A stretch of DNA of 64,000 nt, taken from the NCBI RefSeq assembly GCF_007362955.1, contig NZ_CP041696.1, positions 2,232,001-2,296,000 on the forward strand. Direction: 5' to 3'. This DNA comes from Lysinibacillus fusiformis (lineage in GTDB: Bacteria > Bacillota > Bacilli > Bacillales_A > Planococcaceae). The notes beneath the pieces are model-generated. The model was not told the DNA's origin, searched no databases, and saw only the letters and a list, made by a program, of their open reading frames with translations. Both the position numbers and the translations under genes were made by a program. Below are positions 1-8,250 of the stretch, piece by piece. How positions within the stretch are numbered: position 1 is the first letter of the stretch; each line of letters starts with the position of its first letter.

Positions 1-56
1 TTTACGCGTTTACCATGATATTTACAGCAAAGATTATAAGCATCAGCTGGATTCAC
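1..56 (-). CDS. 5' end of a small unknown gene (partial)
   Basis: Only the first 18 codons are inside the window. A GTG start at 54-56 on the minus strand follows a strong AAAGGAGGG ribosome site, and the reading frame (MNPADAYNLCCKYHGKRV) stays open to the window edge. The Cys-Cys and basic residues resemble no family I can name from so short a stretch. It is divergent from the YjaZ-like gene, and the roughly 110 bases between them must hold both promoters. The existence of the gene rests only on start codon plus ribosome site. Confidence 0.5.
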   Translation of the reverse strand, partial: MNPADAYNLCCKYHGKRV

Positions 57-165
57 AAATTTCCCTCCTTTCCATCTTCATTACAAGTTAATATATGCGA
101 CTGTACACAATCAGCATTAGCCGATTGTCTATTCGAGGCATAAGCTATGAAAAAAGGATGGGAAG

Positions 166-963
166 ATGTCAGTAAGACCTACAGATGAGTGGCTTAATAA
201 CTTCATTATTGTACGAAAGAGAAATCATGATAAAAGTTTGGAGGAGATACATTGCTCCATTCTTTGTAATCCTTTAGTAGACGTTTTTATAGACTTTTCA
301 CCTGAAGAGATACAATATGTTTTATTGCAAAATGGTCTATTTCAGGCACATGAAGAAATCGCTATGGAAGCGTTAGAAAAACAGGATACATGGAAGATTG
401 TGCAGGAGGAATTTGAACGTTTAAAGAAACAATGGAATGGACCAAATGTCCCTATCTATATTTTTCCTATAAATCAAGAACAAACATTTACCAGGAAAAA
501 TGGTGTTTCTTACCCAAATGGTTTATTTTTATTTATTGCTAGTGGTCTTGAAAAGGAGGAGCTCAAAGCTTTATTTGCCCATGAATATAATCATGTTTGT
601 CGCCTTCAGTATATTAATAAGTCTTTAGATGAAATGACTTTGAGCGACTCTCTTATTTTAGAGGGACTGGCAGAATGTGCAGTGGAAGAACTGTATGGTA
701 ACAAAAGGCTAGCCCCATGGCTCAAAAGCTACTCAATGGAAGACCTATTGAAGATATGGGAGAGTGATTTTGTTCCAGTATTAGATGTACAGGGCGTGCA
801 TAATCATTTTGACTTCTTATATGGAGGCAAGCTACCTAAATGGATAGGTTATTGCATCGGATATGAAATTGTCCGAACGTATAAAAAGAATTTCCCCACG
901 AGTGAGCCCTATTTGAAGTCAGCGGTGGAATTAGTGGCAGGCTCTGATTTTCCGTTACAATAG
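166..963 (+). CDS. yjaZ: YjaZ-like DUF2268 putative Zn-dependent protease
   Basis: A 265-residue protein that matches the usual length of the DUF2268 / YjaZ family of predicted zinc metalloproteases. The zinc-binding HExxH motif is seen as HEYNH at residues 139-143, and a downstream EGLAE segment near residues 167-171 is placed to supply the third, glutamate ligand (gluzincin-like arrangement). There is no signal peptide or membrane segment, so it is probably cytoplasmic. The ATG follows a GGATGGGAAG ribosome site. The next gene starts 19 bases after its stop, so the two may be co-transcribed. The natural substrate of this family is unknown. Confidence 0.8.
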   Translation: MSVRPTDEWLNNFIIVRKRNHDKSLEEIHCSILCNPLVDVFIDFSPEEIQYVLLQNGLFQAHEEIAMEALEKQDTWKIVQEEFERLKKQWNGPNVPIYIFPINQEQTFTRKNGVSYPNGLFLFIASGLEKEELKALFAHEYNHVCRLQYINKSLDEMTLSDSLILEGLAECAVEELYGNKRLAPWLKSYSMEDLLKIWESDFVPVLDVQGVHNHFDFLYGGKLPKWIGYCIGYEIVRTYKKNFPTSEPYLKSAVELVAGSDFPLQ

Positions 964-981
964 AAGAAAGGAGTGATTGTC

Positions 982-1494
982 ATGATGACTGAACTTAAAA
1001 ATATATTACCACCAGTAATTGATCTGTCAACGAAAGTGTTAATTGTCGGATCGATGCCTGGAAAGCAATCACTAGAGAAACAACAATACTATGGCAACGC
1101 ACGTAATCACTTTTGGCCAATTATTACGGGAATTTTAGGAGTAGAGATACCAGAGAACTATTCCAAGAGACTACAATTGTTACTGGAAAACCATATTGGT
1201 CTTTGGGATACAATCGAATCTTGCGAGCGCGAAGGAAGCTTAGATGCCGCAATAAGAAATGAAAAACCAAATGACTTTAAGACACTTTTTGAGCGCTACC
1301 CTGATATTCAACTAGTTCTTTTTAATGGTTCAAAGGCTTTCCAGGTATTTAAAAAGCATATTGGGTTCGAAATATTATCTAATCGTCAATATCAGAAAAT
1401 GCCATCTACCAGTCCCATACCAGGCAAAAATATTAAATCATTTGAGGATAAATTAAAGGATTGGCGCGTCATACAATCTTATCTGACTTCATAA
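982..1494 (+). CDS. Hypoxanthine (deoxyinosine)-DNA glycosylase, UDG superfamily
   Basis: About 170 residues, matching the UDG-superfamily hypoxanthine-DNA glycosylase (family 6, Mug-related) that excises deaminated adenine from DNA. The N-terminal block VGSMPGKQSLEKQQYYG followed by RNHFWP is characteristic of the family, and the asparagine of the RNHFW stretch lies in the catalytic region. The C-terminal STSPIP stretch corresponds to the second UDG motif. An in-frame GTG at 973 lies inside the AAAGGAG ribosome site, so ATG 982 (8-base spacing) is the better start. It follows the YjaZ-like gene closely and ends before a hairpin at 1655-1703. Confidence 0.82.
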   Translation: MMTELKNILPPVIDLSTKVLIVGSMPGKQSLEKQQYYGNARNHFWPIITGILGVEIPENYSKRLQLLLENHIGLWDTIESCEREGSLDAAIRNEKPNDFKTLFERYPDIQLVLFNGSKAFQVFKKHIGFEILSNRQYQKMPSTSPIPGKNIKSFEDKLKDWRVIQSYLTS

Positions 1495-1654
1495 AGGGAT
1501 GTAATGATCGATGAAAGATACTTCATCTATAATACCACTACTCCAAGACCAAAATAAAAATAAGACTGTCCGCAAATTACATTGCCCATTATCAAAATGA
1601 TGTTCATGTTTACATTTTTCTCTTCAGACATGATCAAGTTATTCAGCTCAAATT

Positions 1655-1703
1655 ACCTCTGAAAACGATACGCAAACGTAGGATTGTCAGAGGTTCGTTT
1701 TTT
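1655..1703 (+). terminator. Rho-independent terminator
   Basis: ACCTCTGA at 1655 pairs with TCAGAGGT at 1687-1694. An inner TACG/CGTA stem lies inside the loop, and a TTCGTTTTTT tract follows. It closes the plus-strand unit 166-1494 just before the convergent gene. Confidence 0.65.
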
Positions 1704-1713
1704 AATGTAATTG

Positions 1714-2577
1714 CTAGTGCCAACTATTGTAATAAGAGCCTGCGGGGTTATAAAAGAATTTAAAGTGATGCTTTTCTGCTAAGGCACGACTCTGCGTTTC
1801 ATTGCTAAATCCGATAGTCATTACCTGTGTGCCGAATTTTTCTCGTATATGTTCCAACTGCGCAATCTTTTCCAACGACCAGTCATCTTCTCCAACTACA
1901 TCGTATGAAAAATTTTCCCACATGATAAAGTCGATATAGGGTGCTGTGTAATTTGCTAGTGTTTGAAAGCCCCAGTTTTGGGCAACGGACAAGCCGTTAT
2001 AGTGCTGTTTAATTTTTTTAATGAAGGTAAGCATCGCTTGATTTTGTTTTACTTGTTCTTCGGGAGGTAAAAAGGAATCTATATTGCCGACAGTATCTAA
2101 AAATACGCCATCTAAGCCTTTATCAACAATTTGCTTTTGAATTTCTTCTAGTAAAAGGTCTTGATAGTGCGCGGAAGTCATATCCATTAAATAAGAATCC
2201 CACTCATCAAAATACATCTTTTTGCCATATTCATCTTTGTAAAAGTCGTCTTCTTGTAATTGGTTATAAAGTGTCTCGTTCCATTTGTCTGCTTCCATTG
2301 CATTAATATAACCATAAATTAATGCTCCCTGTTCTTGAGCAGCTTCAATATATTGCTGTTGCATTTCAATCGGTTCAACAATAACCAAATCCATTTTCTG
2401 CATCTCTTTGCCAATTGTATTATTTCCTTTGTCCAAATAATATTTATAGTCTTTAACGGCTGCTAGTTTTTCTTTAATAGATGTAGATGCTCTTGGTATT
2501 TGTTTAGGGTTATTGGTCAACAGTAACCAGATACATATAGAGAGGACAGCTACGATAATTATGTATATTTTACGCAT
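1714..2577 (-). CDS. Putative glycoside hydrolase, GH114 / TM1410-like
   Basis: A 287-residue protein with an N-terminal membrane anchor or signal segment (about residues 4-21), so it acts outside the cell or on the membrane face. The rest looks like the TIM-barrel endo-alpha-1,4-polygalactosaminidase-related family (GH114 / TM1410): a GALIYGYINAMEAD strand, DSYLMDMTS, and the acidic DGVFLDTVGNID segment that holds the likely catalytic aspartate. This family is proposed to act on galactosamine-rich exopolysaccharide, but the substrate here is unproven. It is a single gene, convergent with the upstream pair. Confidence 0.7.
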   Translation of the reverse strand: MRKIYIIIVAVLSICIWLLLTNNPKQIPRASTSIKEKLAAVKDYKYYLDKGNNTIGKEMQKMDLVIVEPIEMQQQYIEAAQEQGALIYGYINAMEADKWNETLYNQLQEDDFYKDEYGKKMYFDEWDSYLMDMTSAHYQDLLLEEIQKQIVDKGLDGVFLDTVGNIDSFLPPEEQVKQNQAMLTFIKKIKQHYNGLSVAQNWGFQTLANYTAPYIDFIMWENFSYDVVGEDDWSLEKIAQLEHIREKFGTQVMTIGFSNETQSRALAEKHHFKFFYNPAGSYYNSWH

Positions 2578-2703
2578 TCGATCTCCTTTATAAGTAAGTT
2601 TGACTTTGATTATATAGTAGCGCTAGACTAGGATGTATAGGCTATTGCTCAAACAGTCTTTCGCCCTTTACATATATTGATTATGTATAAGGAGGGGGTT
2701 GTA

Positions 2704-3072
2704 TTGTATTTCAATCCAAATAATCAATTTGGTGACAATTTCAGACGTCCGGGCTGGAATGGCACTGATTATTTCGAATCATCACAGTTTGGACCGCCAA
2801 ATTTTGGACCACCGCCAGCGGGACAAATGCCAATAGGTTCACCACCTGGATTTTCACCACCAATTCCTGCTTGGCGGGTAGGCTCTAGCGGTATACGTTC
2901 CTGCTTATTTACATTTACGTATATATGGATGAATAGTGGAAGAAGCTTTTGGTTTTTCCCAACTGCTGTAGGTAGAGAATTTGTTGCAGGATTTCGCTGG
3001 AGTAGAAGATATGGCTGGCAATTCCGTACCATCATAAGAAATAACATTCGATCATTTGAGTGTTTTAGATAA
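2704..3072 (+). CDS. Pro/Gly/Phe-rich small protein of unknown function
   Basis: The TTG at 2704 sits 5-6 bases after a very strong GGAGGGGG site; the in-frame ATG at 2683 lies upstream of that site and has none of its own. The protein is about 122 residues. The first half is rich in Pro, Gly, Phe and Asn (PPNFGPPPAGQMPIGSPPGF) and the second half is hydrophobic then basic (WFFPTAVGREFVAGFRWSRR). I do not recognise a family. The composition recalls small spore-coat or cell-surface proteins, but this is only an impression. A terminator follows at 3089. Confidence 0.55.
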   Translation: MYFNPNNQFGDNFRRPGWNGTDYFESSQFGPPNFGPPPAGQMPIGSPPGFSPPIPAWRVGSSGIRSCLFTFTYIWMNSGRSFWFFPTAVGREFVAGFRWSRRYGWQFRTIIRNNIRSFECFR

Positions 3073-3088
3073 AATAAAATCTGCAAGA

Positions 3089-3120
3089 GCTGTGTATGGA
3101 TAAAATACACGGCCTTTTTA
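3089..3120 (+). terminator. Rho-independent terminator
   Basis: GCTGTGTAT pairs with ATACACGGC (one G-T pair), followed by CTTTTTA, just after the stop at 3072. Confidence 0.65.
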
Positions 3121-3307
3121 TATGTATCAAAGATCAAAGAGTACGAAGAAATAATTAAAAAGTATACAAGTAGTAGCGACAAAATATGTAAAATAATACT
3201 GGGTTGACATTATGATAGATGTAAAATGTTTAACTGTCCAATCTTAGCAGAAAATGACCAGTTTATTTCTAGGGGTTGGATACAATACATATAGGGAGTG
3301 AGGTTTT

Positions 3308-4156
3308 GTGTGGTTACAGTCAATTCAACAGGCTATCGAGTATATAGAAAAACATTTAACTGAGGATATTCAGATTGAACAAATTGCAAAAGTAGCACAT
3401 TCATCTTCATTTCATTTTCAACGGGGTTTTTCAATTCTTACAGGTATGACCGTTGGTGAATATATTCGAGGGCGACGGCTGACGCTAGCAGCGCAAGAAA
3501 TTGCCAGTAGTGATCGTAAAATTATTGATGTTGCCTATAAATATGGCTATGAAACACCTGAAGCATTTGCCAAAGCCTTTCGCAAGCAACATGGCATGAA
3601 GCCGTCTGATGTTCGCAAAGCAGCGGGGATGATTCACTCCTACAATAAACTAGTCATCCATGTACAATTGAAGGGAGCAGAACCAATGCACTATAAAATT
3701 ATTGAAAAAGAAAGTTTCCAATTGATAGGTGTTAAACGAACATTCTCTTGTAAGAATGGAGAACAGACAAAGGAAATCACGAAATTTTGGCAAGATGTGT
3801 ACGAGGACGGTACAAATGCACGATTATTCCCATTAAATACAGGAGATATTAATGGTGTCATGGGTGTGTGCGATATGATAGACCACGATAGCATGAACTA
3901 TTGGATTGCGACAAATCATGCAGGAACGGATTCACACGGATTTGCAACGTTTACGGTGCCAGCAGCCAAATGGGTTGTTTTTGAAGTGAGGGGTGCAATG
4001 CCAACAGCTATTACAACAATGTGGGCGAAAATTTACCAAGAATGGCTGCCTTCGAACGCTTTTGAGTTAACGGGCGGTCCGGAGTTAGAAGTGTATAGCG
4101 ATGGTGATGCATCAAGTGACCACTATCACTCTGAAATTTGGTTGCCGATTAAATAG
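3308..4156 (+). CDS. AraC-family regulator with GyrI-like effector domain
   Basis: A 282-residue transcription factor. The N-terminal ~110 residues form the two helix-turn-helix modules of the AraC family (FHFQRGFSILTGMTVGEYIRGRRL and YGYETPEAFAKAFRKQHGMKPSDVRK). The C-terminal half, from about residue 125 (ESFQLIGVKRTF), is a GyrI-like small-molecule-binding domain as in Rob/SoxS-type multidrug-sensing regulators. The GTG at 3308 follows GGGAGTGAGG. It stands alone, about 370 bases before the vmlR-like gene. Its ligand is unknown. Confidence 0.82.
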   Translation: MWLQSIQQAIEYIEKHLTEDIQIEQIAKVAHSSSFHFQRGFSILTGMTVGEYIRGRRLTLAAQEIASSDRKIIDVAYKYGYETPEAFAKAFRKQHGMKPSDVRKAAGMIHSYNKLVIHVQLKGAEPMHYKIIEKESFQLIGVKRTFSCKNGEQTKEITKFWQDVYEDGTNARLFPLNTGDINGVMGVCDMIDHDSMNYWIATNHAGTDSHGFATFTVPAAKWVVFEVRGAMPTAITTMWAKIYQEWLPSNAFELTGGPELEVYSDGDASSDHYHSEIWLPIK

Positions 4157-4179
4157 TGTTTCGTTTTTAAGAAATGGAT

Positions 4180-4196
4180 GTTACAATTATTGTAAC
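4180..4196. promoter_or_regulatory. Perfect 17-bp palindrome, operator-like
   Basis: GTTACAATTATTGTAAC is a perfect inverted repeat 24 bases after the AraC-type gene and before the vmlR leader. It fits a dimeric repressor or MerR-type site, but no regulator can be assigned. Confidence 0.4.
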
Positions 4197-4230
4197 TATG
4201 AATGAAGGGAAGATGGGTGGCCGATGATTA

Positions 4231-4290
4231 ACTAATCTTATTTTTATGCATGAAATTTAAAATTTCATTGAATTAAAAAATAGGATTAGT
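4231..4290. repeat. Long AT-rich inverted repeat
   Basis: The outer arms 4231-4246 (ACTAATCTTATTTTTA) and 4274-4290 pair with one mismatch and one bulge. A second nested stem, ATGAAAT/ATTTCAT, is near 4249-4267. Together they form an almost continuous hairpin of about 60 bases. It could terminate the AraC-type gene or be part of the following leader. Confidence 0.55.
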
Positions 4291-4340
4291 CTGCCCGTTT
4301 TCCATAAAATAAACTTTTATCAGGTACTGAAGTATATTCA

Positions 4341-4497
4341 CCCTGTCACTTTAAGGCTATGTATATTTGCCATTTTGAAGTGAGAGTCTGTGCATGCTGT
4401 AGTACAGGGTAATACATCAAATAGCTATGGAAAATAGCTTATTTGTGTACGGTTTTTTGCGACTAATCCTTCCAAAAAAATTGGAGGGATTTTTTTG
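4341..4497 (+). promoter_or_regulatory. Putative transcription-attenuation leader of the vmlR-like gene
   Basis: The region holds nested stems: CCCTGT 4341 with ACAGGG 4404, TCACTTTAA 4346 with TTGAAGTGA 4375, and an AAATAGCTAT-type hairpin near 4420-4445. A clear intrinsic terminator follows at 4465-4497 (AATCCTTCCAA / TTGGAGGGATT, then seven T) only about 30 bases before the coding start. A 17-codon open frame (MYICHFEVRVCACCSTG, 4359-4412) overlaps the stems but has a poorly spaced ribosome site. A terminator in front of a ribosome-protection gene is the hallmark of antibiotic-induced read-through, and B. subtilis vmlR is known to be controlled by leader attenuation. Confidence 0.6.
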
Positions 4498-4525
4498 TGC
4501 CTCCAACTAGAGAGGAATGGATAGA

Positions 4526-6160
4526 TTGAAAGAACTTTTAAAATTACAAGATGTACGTTATGAAGTGATGGATACACAGATTTTCGAAAATGTGACTGCC
4601 TCAGTGAAACAAGGTGACGTGATTGGCCTTATTGGCAGAAATGGCGCGGGGAAATCTACGTTATTACAATTGATTCAAGGTTCGCTAGTACCAACAGCAG
4701 GACAGTTACAGTGGTTGCATTCCGTGATAATCGCCTATGTAGAACAGGAGCGTGCAGATTTTGACACACAGGAAGTAAAACCTCTTGAAGCAGATTTACT
4801 TGCTAAATGGCATGTGCCTGACATAGCATTTTCAGCGTTAAGTGGTGGAGAGAAGCTTAAAATGCGACTTGCGAAGGGCTTTTCACAGGAAGCGCAACTG
4901 TTATTATTGGATGAACCAACGAATCATTTAGACGAAAAAAGCAATACTGTGCTTATCGATAGAGTGAAAAATTATGATGGCACAATTGTTGTCGTGTCAC
5001 ATGACCGCTATTTTTTAGACGAGGTGGCAACAAAAATCTGGTCCATTGAAGATGGAAAACTGATTGAACACAATGGTCATTACTCGAGCTATATGGCAGC
5101 GCGAGAACAGCAAAGATTAGCACAGCAATGTGCCTATGATAAACAGCAAAAAAATATTGACCGCATAGAGGCGCAAATGAAGGAGCTAACGACTTGGTCG
5201 CAGAAGGCACATGCACAATCAACAAAGCAGGAGGGCTTTAAGGAACACTATCGTGTCAAAGCAAAGCGTATGGATGCCCAGGTGAAATCCAAGAAGAAGC
5301 GTCTGGAAAAAGAGTTGGCAAAGGCAAAGGTGGATCGCGTTGAACCGGATGCCGAAATACAATTTGCATTTGAGAATAGTCAACGTGTGGGCAAGCGTTT
5401 TTTAGAATTGAAACATGTAACAAAGTGTTTTGAAAATCGTCTATTGTTTAAAGACGTGAACTTGACCATTCAATATGGTGAAAAGATTGCGATTATTGGA
5501 CCAAATGGTAGTGGGAAAACAACCTTATTAAGGGTACTATTGGGGCAAGAAATGGCCGAAGGAGAAATTTGGATGTCGCCAGCCGCCAATATTGGCTATT
5601 TAACACAAGAGGTATTTGATTTACCACTCGATCAAACGCCTGAGAAATTCTTTTATAGAGAGACATTTAAAGAGCGAGGCAAAGTCCAAAATCTAATGAA
5701 GCACTTAGGGTTTACACCTGCGCATTGGACGGCACCGATTAATAGTATGAGTATGGGGGAACGAGTAAAGTGTAAACTAATGGCCTATATTTTAGAGGAA
5801 AAGAACGTTCTTATTTTAGATGAACCGACAAACCATCTAGATTTACCTTCACGAGAACAGCTTGAGCAAACATTGGCACAATATAAGGGAACATTACTTG
5901 TTGTGTCACATGACCGTTATTTTCTAGAAAAAACGACGGATAGTGTATGGGCAATTGAAAATAATCACGTCCACAAAAAATGGAGAGATAGTCCGCCTAC
6001 GCCAGTGGATGATGTAGCTAGCCTGCGGTTAAAGCTTGAAAATGAACGACAAGAAATACTCGGCAAGCTTAGTTTCCTAACAGTAACGGACAAAGACTAT
6101 GCAATGCTGGATCAAAAGTTTAACGCGCTTACCAAGCGAATAAATGAGCTTACAAAATAA
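4526..6160 (+). CDS. vmlR: ABC-F ribosome-protection protein, VmlR-like
   Basis: About 544 residues with two ABC ATPase domains and no membrane segments, as in antibiotic-resistance ABC-F factors that dislodge drugs from the ribosomal exit site. Visible motifs are Walker A GRNGAGKST and GPNGSGKTT, signatures LSGGEKLKMRLAKG and MSMGERVKCKLM, and two LDEPTNHLD Walker B blocks. An interdomain coiled coil (residues about 185-290) with KAHAQSTKQEGFKEHYRVKAKR, and the C-terminal helices, resemble B. subtilis VmlR closely. The ATG at 4517 touches the AGAGAGGA site, so TTG 4526 (9-base spacing), which also matches the family N terminus, is preferred. Expected role: tolerance to virginiamycin M, lincosamides or pleuromutilins. 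Confidence 0.88.
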   Translation: MKELLKLQDVRYEVMDTQIFENVTASVKQGDVIGLIGRNGAGKSTLLQLIQGSLVPTAGQLQWLHSVIIAYVEQERADFDTQEVKPLEADLLAKWHVPDIAFSALSGGEKLKMRLAKGFSQEAQLLLLDEPTNHLDEKSNTVLIDRVKNYDGTIVVVSHDRYFLDEVATKIWSIEDGKLIEHNGHYSSYMAAREQQRLAQQCAYDKQQKNIDRIEAQMKELTTWSQKAHAQSTKQEGFKEHYRVKAKRMDAQVKSKKKRLEKELAKAKVDRVEPDAEIQFAFENSQRVGKRFLELKHVTKCFENRLLFKDVNLTIQYGEKIAIIGPNGSGKTTLLRVLLGQEMAEGEIWMSPAANIGYLTQEVFDLPLDQTPEKFFYRETFKERGKVQNLMKHLGFTPAHWTAPINSMSMGERVKCKLMAYILEEKNVLILDEPTNHLDLPSREQLEQTLAQYKGTLLVVSHDRYFLEKTTDSVWAIENNHVHKKWRDSPPTPVDDVASLRLKLENERQEILGKLSFLTVTDKDYAMLDQKFNALTKRINELTK

Positions 6161-6228
6161 GGTTTAGGAAATCAGCAGTTAGGGGAAAAGTATATAAGCT
6201 AAACGCTTGTTAAGAGGGGGTGTCCAAC

Positions 6229-7026
6229 ATGACAAAGAGATTATTTTTTACGCTATTATTACTTAGTGCAAGCATAGTAAGCGCATGTACAGACAATGAT
6301 GACGATACAAAAACACCGAATAACCAACAAGAAGTAAATCAGCCAATTGAAAATGTAAATGACACAGTTGAAACAAAACCTGATGAAACGGTATCCTCTA
6401 TAACGCAGGCAGAGGCTCTCAAAAATGTAAAGGAACAGCTAGAGACTGATTTAGCAGTTGTCTTGCCAAAAGAGCTTCCTGTAACAGAAGGTACCTTTTT
6501 AACGGCCACAACAAAGGTTGAAGATAAGCAGGTGGAAATAATATTTTTCGAAAGCGAAAAGTATATGCCAATAAATGATATAAAACTCAAAAATTCAAGC
6601 AATGCGACTGTTATTGCAAAACTGCTTGTAACGCAATATGACAGTGTAGCACAAGCAAGTGAGCAAATTGCCTTTGAGGACTATAGCCAAAACGGTGGGC
6701 AGCAAGTTGATCTTGGATTTACTATAAAAGGCTATCAGGATGCAGGTGCTGGCTCGTTATGGACCGGCTGGAATGAGGGGAGATGGGCATTAGCGGCGCA
6801 TACTCGAACGGATAATCCACAAGCAGGCTTAGAGTTAGCAAAACAGGCAGTAAAATATTTAGAAATGCATACGCTTCCTATTCCGAAGCAAAATGGCTTT
6901 GCACATTTAGACGTTTATAAATCCGGTAATTTAATTGTCTGGCAGAACGAAAAGCTTGTATATACGCTTGATTCAATCAAAGAGCCAATGAAGGCACTTG
7001 CCATTGCTACAGCTTTTGGCCGTTAA
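6229..7026 (+). CDS. Putative lipoprotein of unknown function
   Basis: About 265 residues. The signal peptide MTKRLFFTLLLLSASIVSAC ends in a lipobox with Cys20, and an acidic, Asn/Thr-rich linker (to about residue 65) follows, so this is an extracytoplasmic lipoprotein. The mature domain has no motif I can name. The in-frame GTG at 6220 overlaps the AGAGGGGG site, so ATG 6229 is the start. It is a single gene between the vmlR-like gene and a strong terminator at 7033. Confidence 0.7.
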   Translation: MTKRLFFTLLLLSASIVSACTDNDDDTKTPNNQQEVNQPIENVNDTVETKPDETVSSITQAEALKNVKEQLETDLAVVLPKELPVTEGTFLTATTKVEDKQVEIIFFESEKYMPINDIKLKNSSNATVIAKLLVTQYDSVAQASEQIAFEDYSQNGGQQVDLGFTIKGYQDAGAGSLWTGWNEGRWALAAHTRTDNPQAGLELAKQAVKYLEMHTLPIPKQNGFAHLDVYKSGNLIVWQNEKLVYTLDSIKEPMKALAIATAFGR

Positions 7027-7032
7027 TAGTAA

Positions 7033-7067
7033 ATCCCCGAGACTATTTTTTACTCGGGGATTTTTTA
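7033..7067 (+). terminator. Rho-independent terminator (probably bidirectional)
   Basis: ATCCCCGAG/CTCGGGGAT stem followed by TTTTTT, between the convergent lipoprotein and SRPBCC genes. Confidence 0.85.
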
Positions 7068-7077
7068 ATAGAATGTT

Positions 7078-7569
7078 TTAATCGTTTTTTACATCTTCGA
7101 CAAGTAGTTCATACTCCACAAACCATTTACGCCATTGCTCCATTGGAAATTCATCGTGAACAATGCCATTTAGTAAATCACACAGAAGTTCTAAGCAGAT
7201 ATGCCAGCCTGCCAAATCTTTAGGCGTATGATTCGTAAGTTCACTAATAGTCTCCTGTAACACCAGTAATGAGCCATCACTAGTCGTGGTAAGCTCAAAA
7301 CGTACAGAATCTTTTCCCCAATCAAATTCCAACACTTCTCGATAAACATAATCTGTAATAGTTATTTCCTCAAAAGCATCCGTGCCATCATTCATATTAA
7401 AATGCATTTTGCCGTTTTTCTGAAGATCAATCATTTCTAAATTGCTCATCCACTGCTGAAGCTTCCCATTTTCCGTTAGTACTGCCCAAACTGCATCGAC
7501 TGAATGGGAAAGCGGACGTGTGAATTTAACGACATAATTGTTTTGCTGTTTCTGAATAGTAGCTAGCAT
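7078..7569 (-). CDS. SRPBCC / AHSA1 domain protein
   Basis: A 163-residue protein of the START-like SRPBCC superfamily (Activator of Hsp90 ATPase homologue 1-like). The pattern is typical: an N-terminal strand and helix (VKFTRPLSHSVDAVWAVLTENGKLQQWM), middle strands with DYVYREVLEFDWG, and a long C-terminal helix (LAGWHICLELLCDLLNG). Members bind hydrophobic ligands in a cavity, and the ligand here is unknown. The ATG follows AAGAGGTGG. It is a single gene. Confidence 0.75.
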   Translation of the reverse strand: MLATIQKQQNNYVVKFTRPLSHSVDAVWAVLTENGKLQQWMSNLEMIDLQKNGKMHFNMNDGTDAFEEITITDYVYREVLEFDWGKDSVRFELTTTSDGSLLVLQETISELTNHTPKDLAGWHICLELLCDLLNGIVHDEFPMEQWRKWFVEYELLVEDVKND

Positions 7570-7730
7570 TAGGTTCCACCTCTTGTTTTTATATTGATTA
7601 TAACTTATTACCTCATGATTGTTTGTTTGAAAAAAGTCAGTTCACGCCTTCTTTAATGTTTACTTCTGTAGCTGTTTATAACCTAAAATAATTTGGTTTT
7701 TGTGTTTCATTTTCATTATTGTATTGACCT

Positions 7731-7788
7731 GAACACCTCAAATAAAATAGTTCATAGGACAGCTATGGTGATTAGGTGTTCCTATGAA
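7731..7788. promoter_or_regulatory. Two interlocked inverted repeats (pseudoknot-like)
   Basis: GAACACCT (7731-7738) pairs with AGGTGTTC (7774-7781), and TTCATAGGA (7751-7759) pairs with TCCTATGAA (7780-7788). The order A-B-A'-B' is that of an H-type pseudoknot in RNA, or of overlapping operator half-sites in DNA. It lies 44 bases before the SnoaL-like gene. Confidence 0.5.
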
Positions 7789-7832
7789 ATATAAAATCAG
7801 CTAATATTAGATTTAATAAAGGAGAGATTACC

Positions 7833-8192
7833 ATGTCATTTAAAAAAGCTTTAGAACGTTACATTGAGGCGACGAACTCACATGATTTCAATAACATAAA
7901 AGAAATATTACATCCTGAAGCTGTTTATTGGTTTACTGATAAAACATGCACAACTATTGAAGAAATCGGTGCATATTTCAATCATGCATGGGATCTTATA
8001 AAGGAAGAGGTTTATAGTGCTACGAATGTTCAATGGCTTACAGTCGATGAATCATCTGCTACCTGTATTTATACATACCACTATGAAGGTTTATATAATG
8101 GGGAATTCGTATCAGGTAGCGGAAGAGCAACAAACGTCTTTACAAATGTGAATAATGAGTGGAAGTTAATTCATGAACATTTAAGCAATTAA
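7833..8192 (+). CDS. SnoaL/NTF2-like domain protein
   Basis: A 119-residue single-domain protein with the alpha-plus-beta cone fold signature of the SnoaL/DUF4440 family: an N-terminal helix (ALERYIEATNSHDFNNIKEILHPEAVYWF) and C-terminal strands (ATNVFTNVNNEWKLIHEHLSN). Members include small hydrolases, isomerases and ligand binders, and no catalytic residue is diagnostic here. A strong AAAGGAGAG site precedes the ATG, and the interlocked repeats at 7731-7788 lie in the leader. Confidence 0.7.
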   Translation: MSFKKALERYIEATNSHDFNNIKEILHPEAVYWFTDKTCTTIEEIGAYFNHAWDLIKEEVYSATNVQWLTVDESSATCIYTYHYEGLYNGEFVSGSGRATNVFTNVNNEWKLIHEHLSN

Positions 8193-8250
8193 CGTGTGCT
8201 TAAGATTACAATATTTTCACTTACGTTGCTAGCTGAAAGGGATTGATGGT

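Noticed and set aside
1511..1600. 29-codon frame after the glycosylase gene (MKDTSSIIPLLQDQNKNK start)
   Set aside because: Its ribosome site is poorly spaced and no homologue is recognised; it may be a relic but cannot be supported.
2769..3182. 137-codon minus-strand frame over the Pro-rich gene
   Set aside because: It has no ribosome site, runs through a terminator, and opposes a plus-strand gene with a very strong ribosome site.
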